A DNA stretch of 64,000 nucleotides from the NCBI GenBank assembly GCA_018340375.1, contig JAFFJZ010000009.1, positions 11,486,501-11,550,500 of the forward strand. Reading direction: 5' to 3'. Within the stretch, counting starts at the first letter, position 1. Every line of letters starts with the position of its first letter. Shown here in pieces: positions 10,525 through 22,560 of the stretch. The notes under the pieces were generated by a model. That model ran no database searches. It was not told the origin of the DNA and was given only the letters and a program-made list of their open reading frames with translations. The DNA is from Gonatopus flavifemur (lineage: Eukaryota; Arthropoda; Insecta; Hymenoptera; Dryinidae). Position numbers and translations under genes: made by a program.

Positions 10525-11430
10525 TGTGTTATCAACATGTGGGGAAAAGTCCTTCCTCAATAGAATAATTCAGCAGAAAATCAATCACAAAAACTTCATA
10601 AACAAGTTTGATTTGATATTTATCTCTGTACATTCAAAACGACACAAAACCGTTGATGAGTTCAGATTGAAGGGAATGAGGTTGGTGAGGTTACAAATAA
10701 AAAAGAATCAGGTTGCCCTGGTAATCTCCGCAGTCACTATTCAATTGAAGCTTCAGGGCAGAAGTTTATATGATTGATAAGAATGAATTCAAATTCTCAG
10801 TGAATTAGAATCAGAGAATAACATTAGGAATCAGAGGATATTTGATTTCTGGAAGTCATTTTCACTGATGATGATACAGAAAATTACGGCAGAATGAATT
10901 ATTCATTAGCATAAAATATTATTACACAATGTTGGCGTAGTGTTGTATTTATACACGATGGTAGTGGGTGGACGTGTGAGATCTGAGCACTCAAACCCCT
11001 CTGTAATTGAGAGGAATCTTCTTATCCCATTTTTAAATCTGGATGATTTCGAAGCCAAGGAATCAAGCTTTTGATTTATCAACGTTTCATCAATATCAGA
11101 AGGGGCGCAGTGACCGAAAAATGCGAAAATACTTTTAAAAATCGAATTTCTATGTCAAATATTCCTTCTGCATGAGTGAAAGTATTTTTATCGTAAAGTT
11201 TAGGAAAAATCCTTACAATATCAATGATAACATCTTCTCATTAAATGGAATTAATGAGGATGGTGATTTTTCTAAAAAACGCAGATCAAAAAAATCTTGA
11301 AAATTTTAACCCCTGTACCACGAAAACCTGACTTCCTAGAAACCTGGTGTTAACACAATTTGAAGAGGGTCACTAATACAACAAATTCATGGAATTTCAT
11401 CAACATTGATGAGATTGAAATCTTCAGGTG
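10525..11430. other. No gene recognised
   Basis: AT-rich sequence with several short frames and no motif, domain or strong repeat structure. It probably includes the upstream region of the AHGKG gene. Confidence 0.5.
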
Positions 11431-12016
11431 GGAACACTTGGCGAATTTTACCCCATGTTGGGAAAGTACATCAGAAAAGAGCAAACGAAATGGCCTGCAA
11501 TATTGAAAGCAATTGAGCAAATACTAAATGATACCCAACATGCGAGTCACAAATTAGTACCAGTAGAATTACACGTAGAAGAAGAAAGATTATAAATACC
11601 GGAAGAATTTCAACTAATCAATCATAATTACACGAATTTGAGAGGAAAGGGTGATTATGCGTATAAAAATTTATTGAAAAACGTAGAAAAATTTAATGGA
11701 GATCTCGTATTAATCAGGAAACATTCGTTTATCATCAAACATTAAGAAATATACATTCAAGTTGGATTCTGAATACCAAGGTCCATATCAAATAACTGAT
11801 GTGCACGGTAGTGCATACACCGTAGAAAGGATGAATGGGAAGAAAAGAGAAAGATGGAATATTCGACAGTTCAAGGGATTCAAAATACCGAAACTCAAAC
11901 CGCGGAAGCCCCCAGCATATTATAAAGACCTCTTCAAAAAAATGAGAAACAAAATGAGTGAGATATCTAATACTATGGAAGGTGAGTGTAAGCATAGTGA
12001 ATCAAGTTATCGATAG
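11431..12016 (+). pseudogene. Gypsy-type LTR retrotransposon integrase remnant
   Basis: One frame reads KWPAILKAIEQILNDTQH and LVPVELHVEEERL, the pattern of the distal integrase core of Ty3/gypsy elements. After a frame break it continues with LDSEYQGPYQITDVHGSAY and RWNIRQFKGF, a typical integrase C-terminal region. In-frame stops lie near 11596 and 11745 and the upstream pol domains are absent. No LTRs were found nearby. It is an old fragment and not an active element. Confidence 0.75.
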
Positions 12017-13078
12017 TGTAGGGTTGAGGATATTGTCGAATGTGAACACATTAACGTGAATCGATAGCTACTACGAGGAGATGCGAATAAATGGTAGGGT
12101 ACCAAAATCCTCACATCCCATTCACCCGAAGCCGCAAGTTCCCGAATTTCAAGATCCCGAAAGGCCATCCACCCGAATCCTCATTTGCCCGAAGTCTTAT
12201 AATTCCGAATCATGAATTATGAAATGTGAAGGTAAATACTTGATACTCTATTGATGTGCATGACAATCATTACTATCATTAGTGCTGTGAGTGATTCCCA
12301 AATGAAAAGTCCTTGTTCCTCGTCAAAATTCAGAGAAAAGGCATTATAGATAGAATTTTCACGGCAATGAAATTCAAAAATAGCAGTGTCAACTAGAAAG
12401 TAAGTACAAAATATTTCACATTGAGATAAAATCATCTGAAGACGAAGTGAAAACATACAGCAACATTAATCTTTCTCGAGTTATTTTATTTAATTTCTTG
12501 AAATGTTGAATTTTTGAGGTTAGATATGATCAAGTTGAGAGAAATCTTCGCACAAATTGGTTTCTGTATTCAAATTTAGCAAGTTGATAATTCAATTTAT
12601 TCAACAAGGGACATCCTTCATAATCATCCGTTGATCCCTAATTATGTTTTGAAAACATCTTGTGCATCCATTTCAAATAACATGAAAATTTTCTCAATCT
12701 CAGAGTAACCACATATGTATAGGAATATTAGTACATGCTAATCATGCATCCCAACCATAGAAAAAACCTTAAAGATGCAAAAAAGTAAAAAAAGTCAAAT
12801 ACCAAAAAGAAAAGACCCTCAAGAGATCCATTTATATATGATGATTACGAGTACTGTATAAATAAAATCTACAAAGGAATAACGTAAGTAACCTAAGTAT
12901 TTTATATCCAAGAAAGTACATAGCCAGAGGAAAAGGTTTTAGGGATTGAAGCTTTGTCTCTAATCATATCAAGTATACACGTTCCTCAAATTTCAGGAAA
13001 TATGTTTGAAATTATAAATATGAATATTGTTGCATTCAAAATCCAAAGTGTTTTAATAATCAAAATATATATTATACA
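12017..13078. other. No gene recognised; CCCGAA-rich stretch at 12117-12210
   Basis: At 12117-12210 the hexamer CCCGAA or a close variant recurs about every 15-20 bases, six or seven times. The rest is AT-rich with no supported feature. The same hexamer is prominent in the foldback at 52506-52811. Confidence 0.5.
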
Positions 13079-14530
13079 GATATCTGGAGTGTTTGGAACG
13101 CAAACGATATTGTCGTGCAAGAGTTGAATTAGATCAATCAAAAAAATTCACTCTTCTGAGAAAGCACACCACACATGCTACGAAAGAATCTGCAGCATCC
13201 TCCCGCCTATTCAGAAACCAACTGGAAGAAAGATCGAAATGTATCTTGAGAATTCCGAAAAAAATTATGACTATCTGAGAATTCTGTACGTGAGATTCTT
13301 ATATACGCAGTAACAAAACATTTGAGAGATGTTTTTATATGTAATATTCAATTAATCAATTTGTATCATATTTATTTTCAGTTACCCTGATGCAACACAA
13401 AATTTAACGTATCCATAATCAAAATCTGGTTTGAGTAGATGGAAACACAAAAGTTTCCCTTCTGTGCCTCAAAATTTAAAGGAATTTGGACTTCTATTCG
13501 AGAATAATGATTACACTAATTTATCGACCCATGAAAAAGGGGTACTGAATGTTGAACTCTTGGATGAAGATAATGATACCAATGTCATCTTATGGGACCC
13601 AGAGTTCGTTTCTGAAATTTCCAAAATTAAAAATAATGATCAGATGTTCGTTGATGCCACGTATCAAGTAATGCCGGTCATGAAGGGAGCCTATCAATTT
13701 CTGACCTTGAAGGTCACTGAATTCGATCACGTGCGTATTCCTTTTATTCAATAATAATTGTTATTACTTTTGATTCCAATCAATCCGAGACTTTTTACAG
13801 AAGAATATTTTCTATTGTATATTCTTGTAATTAATTTTGTGAGCACACACAAATTTTGTACACATTCAAAAAATATATTTTCTCTCCAGGCTTCCATTTG
13901 TATGGGTATTAATGAATCACAAAAGTGGAAATGCATAAAGGGAAGTTTTTCAATATATAAAAACAATATTACACTCAACATACAACCTACGCATGTAATA
14001 TGCGACTATGAGGTTGCGTTGAGGAACAGTATCTTCACGACTTGGCCATCGACAGAGGTGCAAGGCTGCTTTCTCCACTACTGTCAGGTAAAGATAAGTA
14101 TGAAATGTATCTTACTAGCACAGGATATTCATATAATGTCAACCCAGTATTCTATACCAATGTTCATTGATTGTTCACGTGTACAGCGAATTGCTTTAAG
14201 TATAACGACACCGATAAATCTGTATTTCATTAACAAAAGTCTTCTTGCATGTCTATATGTTATTGTATTTTTGATTCAGCTTAAACTTCATCGGGTTACT
14301 TCCCACCTCGGTTGTATTTCAGGAGATTTGATTTAAAATACATTAGCAATTGATTAATGTTATCTAGGATTTTTTCACATCATTCTGCCTTTGCTCACGA
14401 TTTGATTTTATCATAAGAGCGTTTATCAACAGGCTTTGCGTAGGCGGGCTCAAAAATTGGAATTGTTGTCAAACAAATGTAACGATGAAGATTGCTACGT
14501 CAAAATCTTTAAGATTCATCTATAATTAGC
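13079..14530 (+). pseudogene. MULE-like transposase fragment (FLYWCH-like N-terminus)
   Basis: After an acceptor at 13079, YLECLERKRYCRARVEL resembles the zinc-binding N-terminal domain of arthropod MULE transposases. The next exon ends with NDQMFVDATYQVMPVMKGAYQFLTL, the first catalytic region, and has a donor at about 13728. A further exon (about 13890-14092) has PTHVICDYEVALRNSI and STEVQGCFLHYCQ, joining across an intron (14093-14431) to ALRRRAQKLELLSNK. Coding breaks off after about 14520. The C-terminal half is missing here; a MULE C-terminal fragment occurs at 31.4 kb, but it overlaps this one by about 15 residues, so it may be a different copy. Confidence 0.7.
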
Positions 14531-14679
14531 GGAAACTCTGAGGAATTGCCGAATCAGAGTCTGACAACCCCTTTGATAACTCCGCTTTAGGTAGGGATGT
14601 GCCTACACAAGGACCAGGGTTAGGATGCCGAAATGAATTGTCTCATATATATATATGTATATATTTGATTATTGAGGGG

Positions 14680-15746
14680 AATTTGAATATGCGATTGAGC
14701 GATCTAAATCCAATAAAGCCGCTGGTCCAGATCAGATAACAAACGAATTCATAAAGGCCCTACCCCTAAATTGGAAGTTATTTTTAATTAATTTATTTAA
14801 TAGCGTCTTAGCGAGAGAACAAATCCTAAAAGCCTGGTCTAAAGTAATAATGTGCATGATGTACAAAAGAAATGGAGACGTAAAAGATGTGACAAATTAC
14901 AGAGGTATTGCACTAGTCAATCACATTACAAAATTATTCACCAGCATTCTAAATGACAGAATCTTGAATTGGGCCGAAAAGAATAGCATAATTCCAGAGG
15001 ATCAAACAGGCTTTAGAAAACAGAGAGGCTGCCTTGACAACATCTTTACCCTTCAATCAGTTTTGCAAATTAATCTCAGACACCCCAAAACTCCCGTTTT
15101 CGGGTTATTTGTTGATTTTAAACGAGCATTCGATTCTATCGATCATAGGATTTTATGGTACGAGCTATCAACCATAGGTGTCAGCGCTAAAATAATGAGA
15201 ACTTCGAAGAGTATGTATGATAAAGCGACCGTATGTATAAAACAGAACGGGAAATTCTCGAGTAACTTCAATATAACGGAAGGAGTTCTACAAGGGGAAA
15301 TGCTAAGTCCCATATTGTTCATTTTATTCATTTCCGATCTCAATTGTTTCCTTAAAAGTGAAGGCTTACAAGGTGTGAACATCGATAACTGGCATGAACT
15401 CCTAAATTTACTATATGCAGACGATCTTGTAATCCTAGTAAAATCAATACTGGATATGAAACGCTTATGAACCGCTCTAGCAGAGTACTGTTCACTAAGC
15501 AAATTACGAATTAACATCGAGAAAACTAAAATAATTGTATTCAAAAAAGCCGGCCGTCCATTGAAGAACCAACCGATATTCAAATATTTAGATGGAAAAA
15601 TAGAAATTGAAACAACTTATATCTATCTTGGAATGCCATTTTCCTCCTCTATTTCCGAATATGATATGTTGAAGAACGCAATTAAGAAATGTGAAATTGC
15701 GATGTGGCCTGTACTATCGATAATCAATAGGGCGAAAATTAATTCG
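14680..15746 (+). pseudogene. Non-LTR retrotransposon reverse transcriptase fragment
   Basis: The frame contains EFEYAIERSKSNKAAGPDQI, NYRGIALVNHITKLFTSIL, PEDQTGFRKQRGCLDNIFT, FGLFVDFKRAFDSIDHRIL, GVLQGEMLSPILFILFISDL and the catalytic LLYADDLVILV. A stop at 15468-15470 interrupts it, after which LRINIEKTKIIVFKK and TTYIYLGMPFSS continue to the palindromic element at 15747. No endonuclease lies upstream, where a TA-rich tract (14645-14670) begins the fragment. It is a different LINE from the RTE-like one at 5.7-8.5 kb. Confidence 0.85.
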
Positions 15747-16540
15747 AAATTGCTTCGAATTTTTTTAAACACGTGGGAAGGGGGTTTTTCGGGTCGCTGA
15801 TGACGAATCCGAACTCAGATTTCCGGAATTACAAGTGGCGGATCCAATATGGCGGTCGGAAAAATTATGAATCTCTCGGATTTGTGCAAACATTGTCATA
15901 CTGAGGTTTTCGGGGTCGCGGAACAATGATCCAAACCCAGATTTTTGGAATTGCAAATAGCGAATCCAATATGGCGGCCGGAAATTGAAATATTGTTCCG
16001 AATTTTCTGAAACATTGGGGAAGGGGTTTTTTTTGGGTCGCTGATGACGAATCCAAACTCAGATTTCCGGAATTACAAATAGCGGATCCAATATGGCGCT
16101 CGGAAGAATTAAAAATCGCTTAAATTTGCGGAAACATTGGCATACTGAAGTTTTTGGGGTCGCTGATCAAGAATCCGGACTCGAATTTCCGGAATAGCGG
16201 ATGAGTAATCCAATATGGCGGTCAGAAGAATTATCAATCTCTTGAATTCGTGGAAACAATGTCATACTGAGATTTTTGGGGTCGCTGATAGACATTCGAA
16301 TCCGGATTCTCGGAATTATGGATGGAAAATTCGATGTGACGGTCTGGATATGAGGAATCATCCGTCCTCTGACGTAAATCTTTGTTCCGAGGAAGTTCTG
16401 GTCGTTCATTATGAACCTGAGGTCAGATTCCGGAAACCAGAACGAACGCACCACGTTCAATGATCCGCAAGCACATTCAATATGATGGAATCAAATATTA
16501 TATTGATTTCAAGAATTATTTGGGGCCTGATCATACTCAT
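15747..16540 (+). repeat. Left array of ~122-bp repeats, element 1
   Basis: The anchor TCGCTGATGACGAATCC or a variant starts at 15794, 15916, 16038, 16160 and 16282, exactly 122 bp apart. Most units carry GGATCCAATATGGCGGTCGGA. The inverse array is at 19760-20513. Confidence 0.88.
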
Positions 16541-16544
16541 CCTG

Positions 16545-17421
16545 GAATTTATTTTTGAAGTACTGCTTCGCTCTGTCTCTGGTATGGATAATCCCATTCA
16601 TTCTTCTCACATCCCGTTGAATTTGAGAAATTAACAAAGTCTGAATAGCATAAACAGCAAAGGTGTTGTGTTTTAGACTTTCTGATCAGAATACGTAACT
16701 CTTGTGCTCAACATCGCGTCCTTGTGATAATAAATAGCGGGAAACATGGTGCATTGTTCGGTATCGAAATTCAAATGCTTTTGAGGCATCTGGGCAAACA
16801 TATACTTAATTCTCAAAAAATCAAACGTAATCGGTGCTTCGCCATCGCGGAGATTGTGTTCCCGTTCCTGGATGAAAAGATTCTGTCGCTCAGACATGAT
16901 TGAATGAGGTTTGAGTATTGTCAGTTTATTGCACAATTGTTGTATAAAATTATCGATTCCCAGCATTACTGTTTGTAGAGTTGAACGATCCGTTGCCGTC
17001 CAAACTGAATATTGAATACCCGTGATCAATGAATTCTCCAGTGGATCATGTAATTTCTCGAAGAACTGAGAAACTCCTGAACAATCGAACTCTCAATACT
17101 TCCAATATTCCCATCTCTATCATTCAATTCATCAACCACCATGTCATTTCGTAATTTGTACGATGAACCTTCTTCCATACATGCAGCTTAAATTCTGGGA
17201 TTCGCCCATAAGTCAGGGAGTTCCTGTAACTTAACTTCTGATATCTCTCGCGAATTTCTACCATTGTGTGCGGCTGTTTTGAGTGAATAAATCATTGGCT
17301 TCTGTGGAGAATTCGCGGCTTCGTATATCAGAATGTCGAATGAATCAGCTGAAAATAAACGAATGAATGCGTGAAATCGATTCTTATCAACTGACAGTGT
17401 ATTGTTCAGTAATGTCTGCAC
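16545..17421 (-). pseudogene. Truncated AHGKG transposase copy, element 1
   Basis: It runs outward from the shared centre. An N-terminal piece lies at about 17170-17421, followed by a deletion of the region between it and about 17060. The middle part then has GIQYSVWTATDRSTLQT and LTILKPHSIMSERQNL and fades out before the GKG motif at about 16545. Frames are broken several times. It is the sister of the full copy starting at 17606 in the opposite direction. Confidence 0.78.
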
Positions 17422-17605
17422 CTAATTTCATGTGGTTTCATTGTAACGTCAATTGTTTTTCTCGTCTCCTGTTATTTATCGTTTTACATTTGGCCTTTAT
17501 GAATGTTCGCGATGTTTAAACCTCAAAGTTTTTGTGTTTCAACTCATAAAATCGTACTAGGAGTTCGCATATTCCCATCTGATTTATCTGATCATCTAAT
17601 ACACG

Positions 17606-19471
17606 ATGCCACGAATTCTTCGAACGGACCGATGTGCAAATCCGTTCAAAACTGCCGGGCACGTCGGTAGAGATTGACGAAAGATATCGGAGGTTATGTT
17701 ACAGCAATTCCCTGACTTGTGTGCGGATTCGAGGGTTTGTGCTGCATGTATAAAAAAGGGTTCATCGGACAAATTACAAAATGACGATGTGGTTCATGAA
17801 TCAAATGATAGCGGTGAAAATATTTGTAGTATTGAGAGTTCTATGAGGATGGATGTTCAATTGGAGAATGAGACACACGAAGGTCTCAATGATACACGCA
17901 CGAACAGAGAAATTGGACGGGAAGGAATGCTGGATGAGCTCAAGGAGGAATTTTCAACCTTGGAACCCAACAATCCATTGAAATTACAAATTTTAACTAT
18001 CGCCCCATCATCTTGGAGTGCGAGGAAAATCACCCAAGAATTTGTTACAACGCGATATTTGGCCAACAAATCAGAGGAATTGGAGATGGAAGCTGGCATT
18101 TTACCCGATAGTATTGCGAGGGAGGGGAGAAAACTCTCTCAAACAACTTTAGAAAAAGTACATGGATTTTATACGAGTCACATGAATAGCAGGATAATGC
18201 CTGCATCGAAAGATGTCGTTCCGGTGAAAATTGATGGAGAGCGAACGCTGAAACAGAAACGTCTCTCACTGGTGGGTTTGAAAGAACTTCATACCGTATT
18301 CAAACAGTCTCACCCAGAACATATTATCTGCTTCAGCGCGTTCGCTTAACTGAGACCGAAAAATTGCATACTCCCTGGGGCTTGTGGACTACATTCAGTT
18401 TGTGTTCGCACAATACATCAAAATCCGAAATTGATGTTGAATGCAATTGATATTCCAAAGCTGACGTTGAATACACAAAAGCCACTAACTAATTACAAAG
18501 ACTGCCTCAATGAAATTGTTTGTGAGAGACCTCGTGCTGATTGTTATCTAGACGCATGTGACGACTGTCCAGGAGTTTCACAGTTTTCGGAGAAATTACT
18601 TAATCTACTGGAGAATTCATTCATCACAGATATTCAATATTCAGTTTGGACAGCAACTCTACAAACAGAAGTTATGAAAATTGATGATTTTATACTTGAA
18701 TTGTGTAAAGAACTGACAATCCTCAAACCTCATTCATTCATCTCCAAGCAACAGAGTCTTCTTATCCAAGAACGAAAACACAATCTTCGCGATGGCGAAG
18801 TACTGGTTGAGTTTGATTCTTCTGAGGACTACGCATATGTTTGCCAGGATGCCTCACAAGCATTTCATTTCGATAACGACCAATGCACTGTGTTCCCTGC
18901 CATTTATTATTATGAGGGAGGGCGCGATATTAAGCACAAGAGTTATGTATTCTTATCTGGGAGTTTCAAACACGACACTTCCGCTGTTTATGCTATCCAG
19001 ACCTTGTTAATTCCTGGAATTCAACGCAATGTGAAAAAAGTGAATAAGATTATTTATACCAGTGACGGAGCAAAGCAGCAATTCGAAAATAAATTTCAAA
19101 CCGCGAATTTAGTTCATCACAAAGAAAATTTCAATATTGACGCTGAATGGCATTACAGTGCAACTGCTCATGGTAAAGGTGCTTGTGACGGGATCGGTGC
19201 TACTTTCAAAAGAGAAGCATACAGAGCGAGTCTGACTGCCGAACCTCAAAATGCTTCATTGACGCCCCAAAAACTCTACAGCTGGGCAAAGAGTCATTTT
19301 GACACCATAAGCATCATGTACTATGATGAAGTATTCCACGAGAAGATGAGACGGAAACTCAACAAACAATTCGAGAATGCCCAACCTGTACCTGAAATTC
19401 TGAAAAACCATGGGTTTTTGATACGATCCGATAATGAAATGCTCATCAAAAGGTACTCTAACGATGAATAA
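17606..19471 (+). pseudogene. AHGKG-family transposase, nearly full length, element 1
   Basis: From ATG 17606 to the stop at 19469-19471 the same frame spans 622 codons with only two internal stops, TGA at 17675-17677 and TAA at 18347-18349. The second replaces a codon that is Arg (AGG) in element 2 (AFA*LRPKNC against AFARLGPKSC). Motifs are RCANPFKTAGH and VCAACIKK (zinc-binding N-terminus), APSSWSARKITQEF, NSRIMPASKDVVPV, CYLDACDDCPGV, EDYAYVCQDASQAFHF, IIYTSDGAKQQFENK and ATAHGKGACDGIGATFKR. The Asp in TSDGA and acidic residues around it are likely catalytic (inference). It looks recently inactivated. Confidence 0.85.
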
Positions 19472-19759
19472 AACAGAGTATGGTGGCCGAATGGACAACC
19501 ATGAGGTATTGTACGCGTGGTTGCAAACTTGTCAATTGAGAGGCATGTGACAATCAACGGCCCTTTTCAGGGCCACTCGATGTGCAAAGTCTGATCGCGC
19601 AACCTCCTCGTGGTGCACATTGGGTTATGCTAATGCCGACAGCTTGGAGCCTGAATACATAAATTCACAAGTCAAAAACCAGCAGTATTCATGGTTTGGT
19701 TCGAGGAAGATTTGCAAGGAGTTTCATTGGGAGGGAGTCTATTGAAAGTGCGTGAATTT

Positions 19760-20513
19760 GTGTGACCAGACCCCAAATAATTCCTGAAATTAATATAACA
19801 TTCGTTTCCATCATATCAAATGTGCTTGCGGATCATTGAACGTGGTGCGTTCGTTCTGGTTCCCGGAATCTGACCTCAGGTTCATAATGAACGACTAGAA
19901 CTTCCTCGGAACAAAGATTTACGTCAGAGGACGGATAATTCCTCATATCCAGACCGTCATATCGAATCTTCCATTCATAATTCCGAGAATCCGGATTCGG
20001 ATGTCTATCAGCGACCCCAAAAACCTCAGTATGACAATGTTTGCACAAATCCAAGAGATTCATAATTTCCCCGACCGCCATATTGGATCCGCCATTTGTA
20101 ATTCCGGAAATCTGAGTTCGGATTCGTCATCAGCGACCCGGAAAACCCCCTTTCCATATGTTTAAAAAAATTCGAAGCAATTTTGAATTTCCGGCCGTCA
20201 TATTGGATCCGCCATTTGCAATTTCAGTATCCCAACCGCATGCAATTAATCCGGGAGGCTCGAATTACATGCCCCAGTCCACGGAACTATCCAACACCCA
20301 CGTTTCATATCCTAGGACTGGTTTTGATTATTCTCAACACATTTCCTCCTCGTTTCAGCCGCCATATTGGCAAAATGGCCGTCATGTTCAAAAAACATCA
20401 TACGGCAATGAAAAGTAGACACTTCAACGAAAATTTTGATTGGTCTCCGAGATCCCTTCCTTCAAAATTGAGATGTGCAGGGGGGGGTTGGCCGATTTCA
20501 CAACGAATGTCCC
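19760..20513 (-). repeat. Right array of ~122-bp repeats, element 1
   Basis: Inverse copies of the units at 15747-16540; the anchor CAGCGACCC lies at 20009 and 20131. The outermost ~270 bases (20240-20513) form the unique terminal segment, which ends in AACGAATGTCCC and is shared with both ends of element 2. Confidence 0.85.
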
Positions 20514-20530
20514 ATATATATATTTATATA

Positions 20531-22560
20531 CAGGGTGGGGCATTTAAAGTGTCGCGGGCGTTTTTTCCAAAAATAAAATGAGATACGAGAAAATTTTTCA
20601 GACAAAAATTGTAGGGTATCGAGGGGGACATCCGATGGTGGCCTTGGCTTTGACCTCGAATCTCATCTTCAAGGGCATTCTGAGGTCAACTCTTGTTTTT
20701 TAAATAGCATCTTATATTTTTTACTGCAGGTTTGGATTCGAGGTCAAAAACCAAGAAACTCTTGTCTGAACCATTTTCCTGAAATCCTCAAAGATGGCGC
20801 TCTAATCGATATTGTTCCATACTGAATCTGACATTAGAATAACTCGAAAACGAAGGGTCTTGGAGAAAAGTGTTTCGGACAGAAGTTGTCTGATTCCAAG
20901 GGGGACCCCTCGAACTGAAACGGAGGTGATGGGGTATAACAAACAAAACACAACACATTTCAATCGTCTACATCACTTGGATAATTTTAATGCAGTAGAT
21001 GCTTAAAATGATGGCCTTCGACCCAATACACATTTCAAAACGTTTTACAAAAGATTGCTGAACTCATGCTAAAATATCTTCATTGATGCTCGCGCATGCA
21101 TTGATGATTCGTTGACGCATATTCTCAGGTGTAGTCGGTGCTTGTTGATAAACTGTATCTTTTATGTATCCCCATAAAAAAAAATCTGAAGAAGTAAGAT
21201 CCGGAGAACGGGCAGGCCAATGAATTGGTCCACGACGTCCCATCCATCGTCCAGGATAATCTCTGTCCAATATTTCTCGAGCTGTGACTGCATAATGGGA
21301 TGGACAACCATCGTGTTGATACCACATATTCAATCGTTCCTGAATAGGTATGTCTTCAAGTAATGTTGGCAGTACTTGATCTAAGAAATGTCTGTACTTC
21401 TCTCCATTTAGCGTATCTGCAATGAAGTACGGTCCAATTACTCCAGATCGAAAAATACCACATCAAACATTCACAGCCCATTGTCTTTGATGCTCTACTT
21501 GACGTAACCATCTTGGATTTTCTGTCGCCCAGTAATGCATATTATGTCGATTCACTTGACCATGATTGGTGAACGTCGACTGATCAGAAAATGATATGTT
21601 GATGAAGTTGTTATTGTGCATTTGCGCTAGACCCCATCGACAAAACTGTATACGATTTTCGAAATCATCACCGTGAAGGTCTTGATGCAAACAAATGTGA
21701 TACGGATGGAATTTGTGACGTTTCAGTATTCGAAGAACACTTCATCGAGAAATTCCCGAATGGAGTTCAATTTCACGAGAGCTCACGTGTGGATTATTGG
21801 CTACTGCAGCTAGTACACCAACTTCCGCATTTTCTCCGCTAACAGTTCTCATTCGATGTCGTTTTTCCCTCGTCACACTTCCCGTTTCTGAGAATAATTT
21901 TGTAATGCGTTGAAAATACCTAATGGATGGCGTTGTTCTTTCAGGAAATCGTTCTGCATACAAGTCATATGCTTGTCTGGGGTTCTCATGCACTTCACCG
22001 TAAATGTAGATCATATCGATCTTTTCAGAAACCGTGTATCGGATATCCATGATTTTCAATTTGTCATAAATCAAGTAATAATCAAATGTAACTGACAAAC
22101 TGACTTTCAAAATCGTGAATTTCCACTGAACCCCGTCGTTTGTTTACATCGCGTGAGCTCTGAATGGTGGTAATGTAGACGATTGAAATGTGTTGTGTAT
22201 TGACAACTTTTGTACGAAACATTCTTTCGCAAGACCCTTCGTTTTCGAGTTATTCGAACGTCAGATTCAAAATGGAACAATATCGATTAGAGCGCCATTT
22301 TTGCGGATTTCAGGAAAATGGTTCAGACAAAAGTTTCTTGGTTTTTGACCTAGAATCCAAATCTGCAGTAAAAAATATGAGATGCTATTCAAAAAACAAG
22401 AGTTGACCTCAGAATGCCCTTGAAGATGAGATTCGAGGTCAAAGCCAAGGCCACCATCGGATGTCCCCCTCGATACCCTACAATTTTTGTCTGAAAAATT
22501 TTCTCGTATCTCATTTTATTTTTGGAAAAAACGCCCGCGACATTTCAAATGCCCACCCTG
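20531..22560 (-). mobile_element. IS630/Tc1-mariner-type element, dead copy
   Basis: The element is bounded by CAGGGTGGGGCATTT at 20531 and its inverse ending CCACCCTG at 22560, with flanking TATA on both sides (20527-20530 and 22561-22564). The inverted repeats extend about 400 bp into each end. It is nearly the same length as the copy at 47701-49732 (2030 against 2032 bp). Confidence 0.88.
21064..22050 (-). pseudogene. IS630-like transposase, inactivated
   Basis: The sequence is very close to the intact gene at 48157-49221. It has TGA where the intact copy has a Trp codon (21460s; NV*CGIF against NVWCGIF) and TGA in the SRRSVF segment (21740s), which split it into three frames. The FSDES box reads FSDQS. 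Confidence 0.87.

Larger units (their letters stand above)
15747..20513. mobile_element. Palindromic element 1 with head-to-head AHGKG genes
   Basis: Inverted arrays of a ~122-bp repeat at 15747-16540 and 19760-20513 enclose two divergent copies of the same transposase gene. A truncated copy lies on the minus strand (16545-17421) and a full-length copy on the plus strand (17606-19471), with a shared centre at 17422-17605. The right end, read inwards, starts GGGACATTCGTTGTGAAATC and resembles both ends of element 2. The left end is truncated where it meets the LINE fragment. The flanking matches continue beyond the arrays (for example TGATCCGCAAGCACATT at 16461 and its inverse near 19820), so the whole element is a long inverted repeat. 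Confidence 0.82.

Noticed and set aside
15747..16540. CRISPR-like array (regular 122-base spacing)
   Set aside because: Whole units are homologous, with no unique spacers. This is a satellite array in a transposon end.
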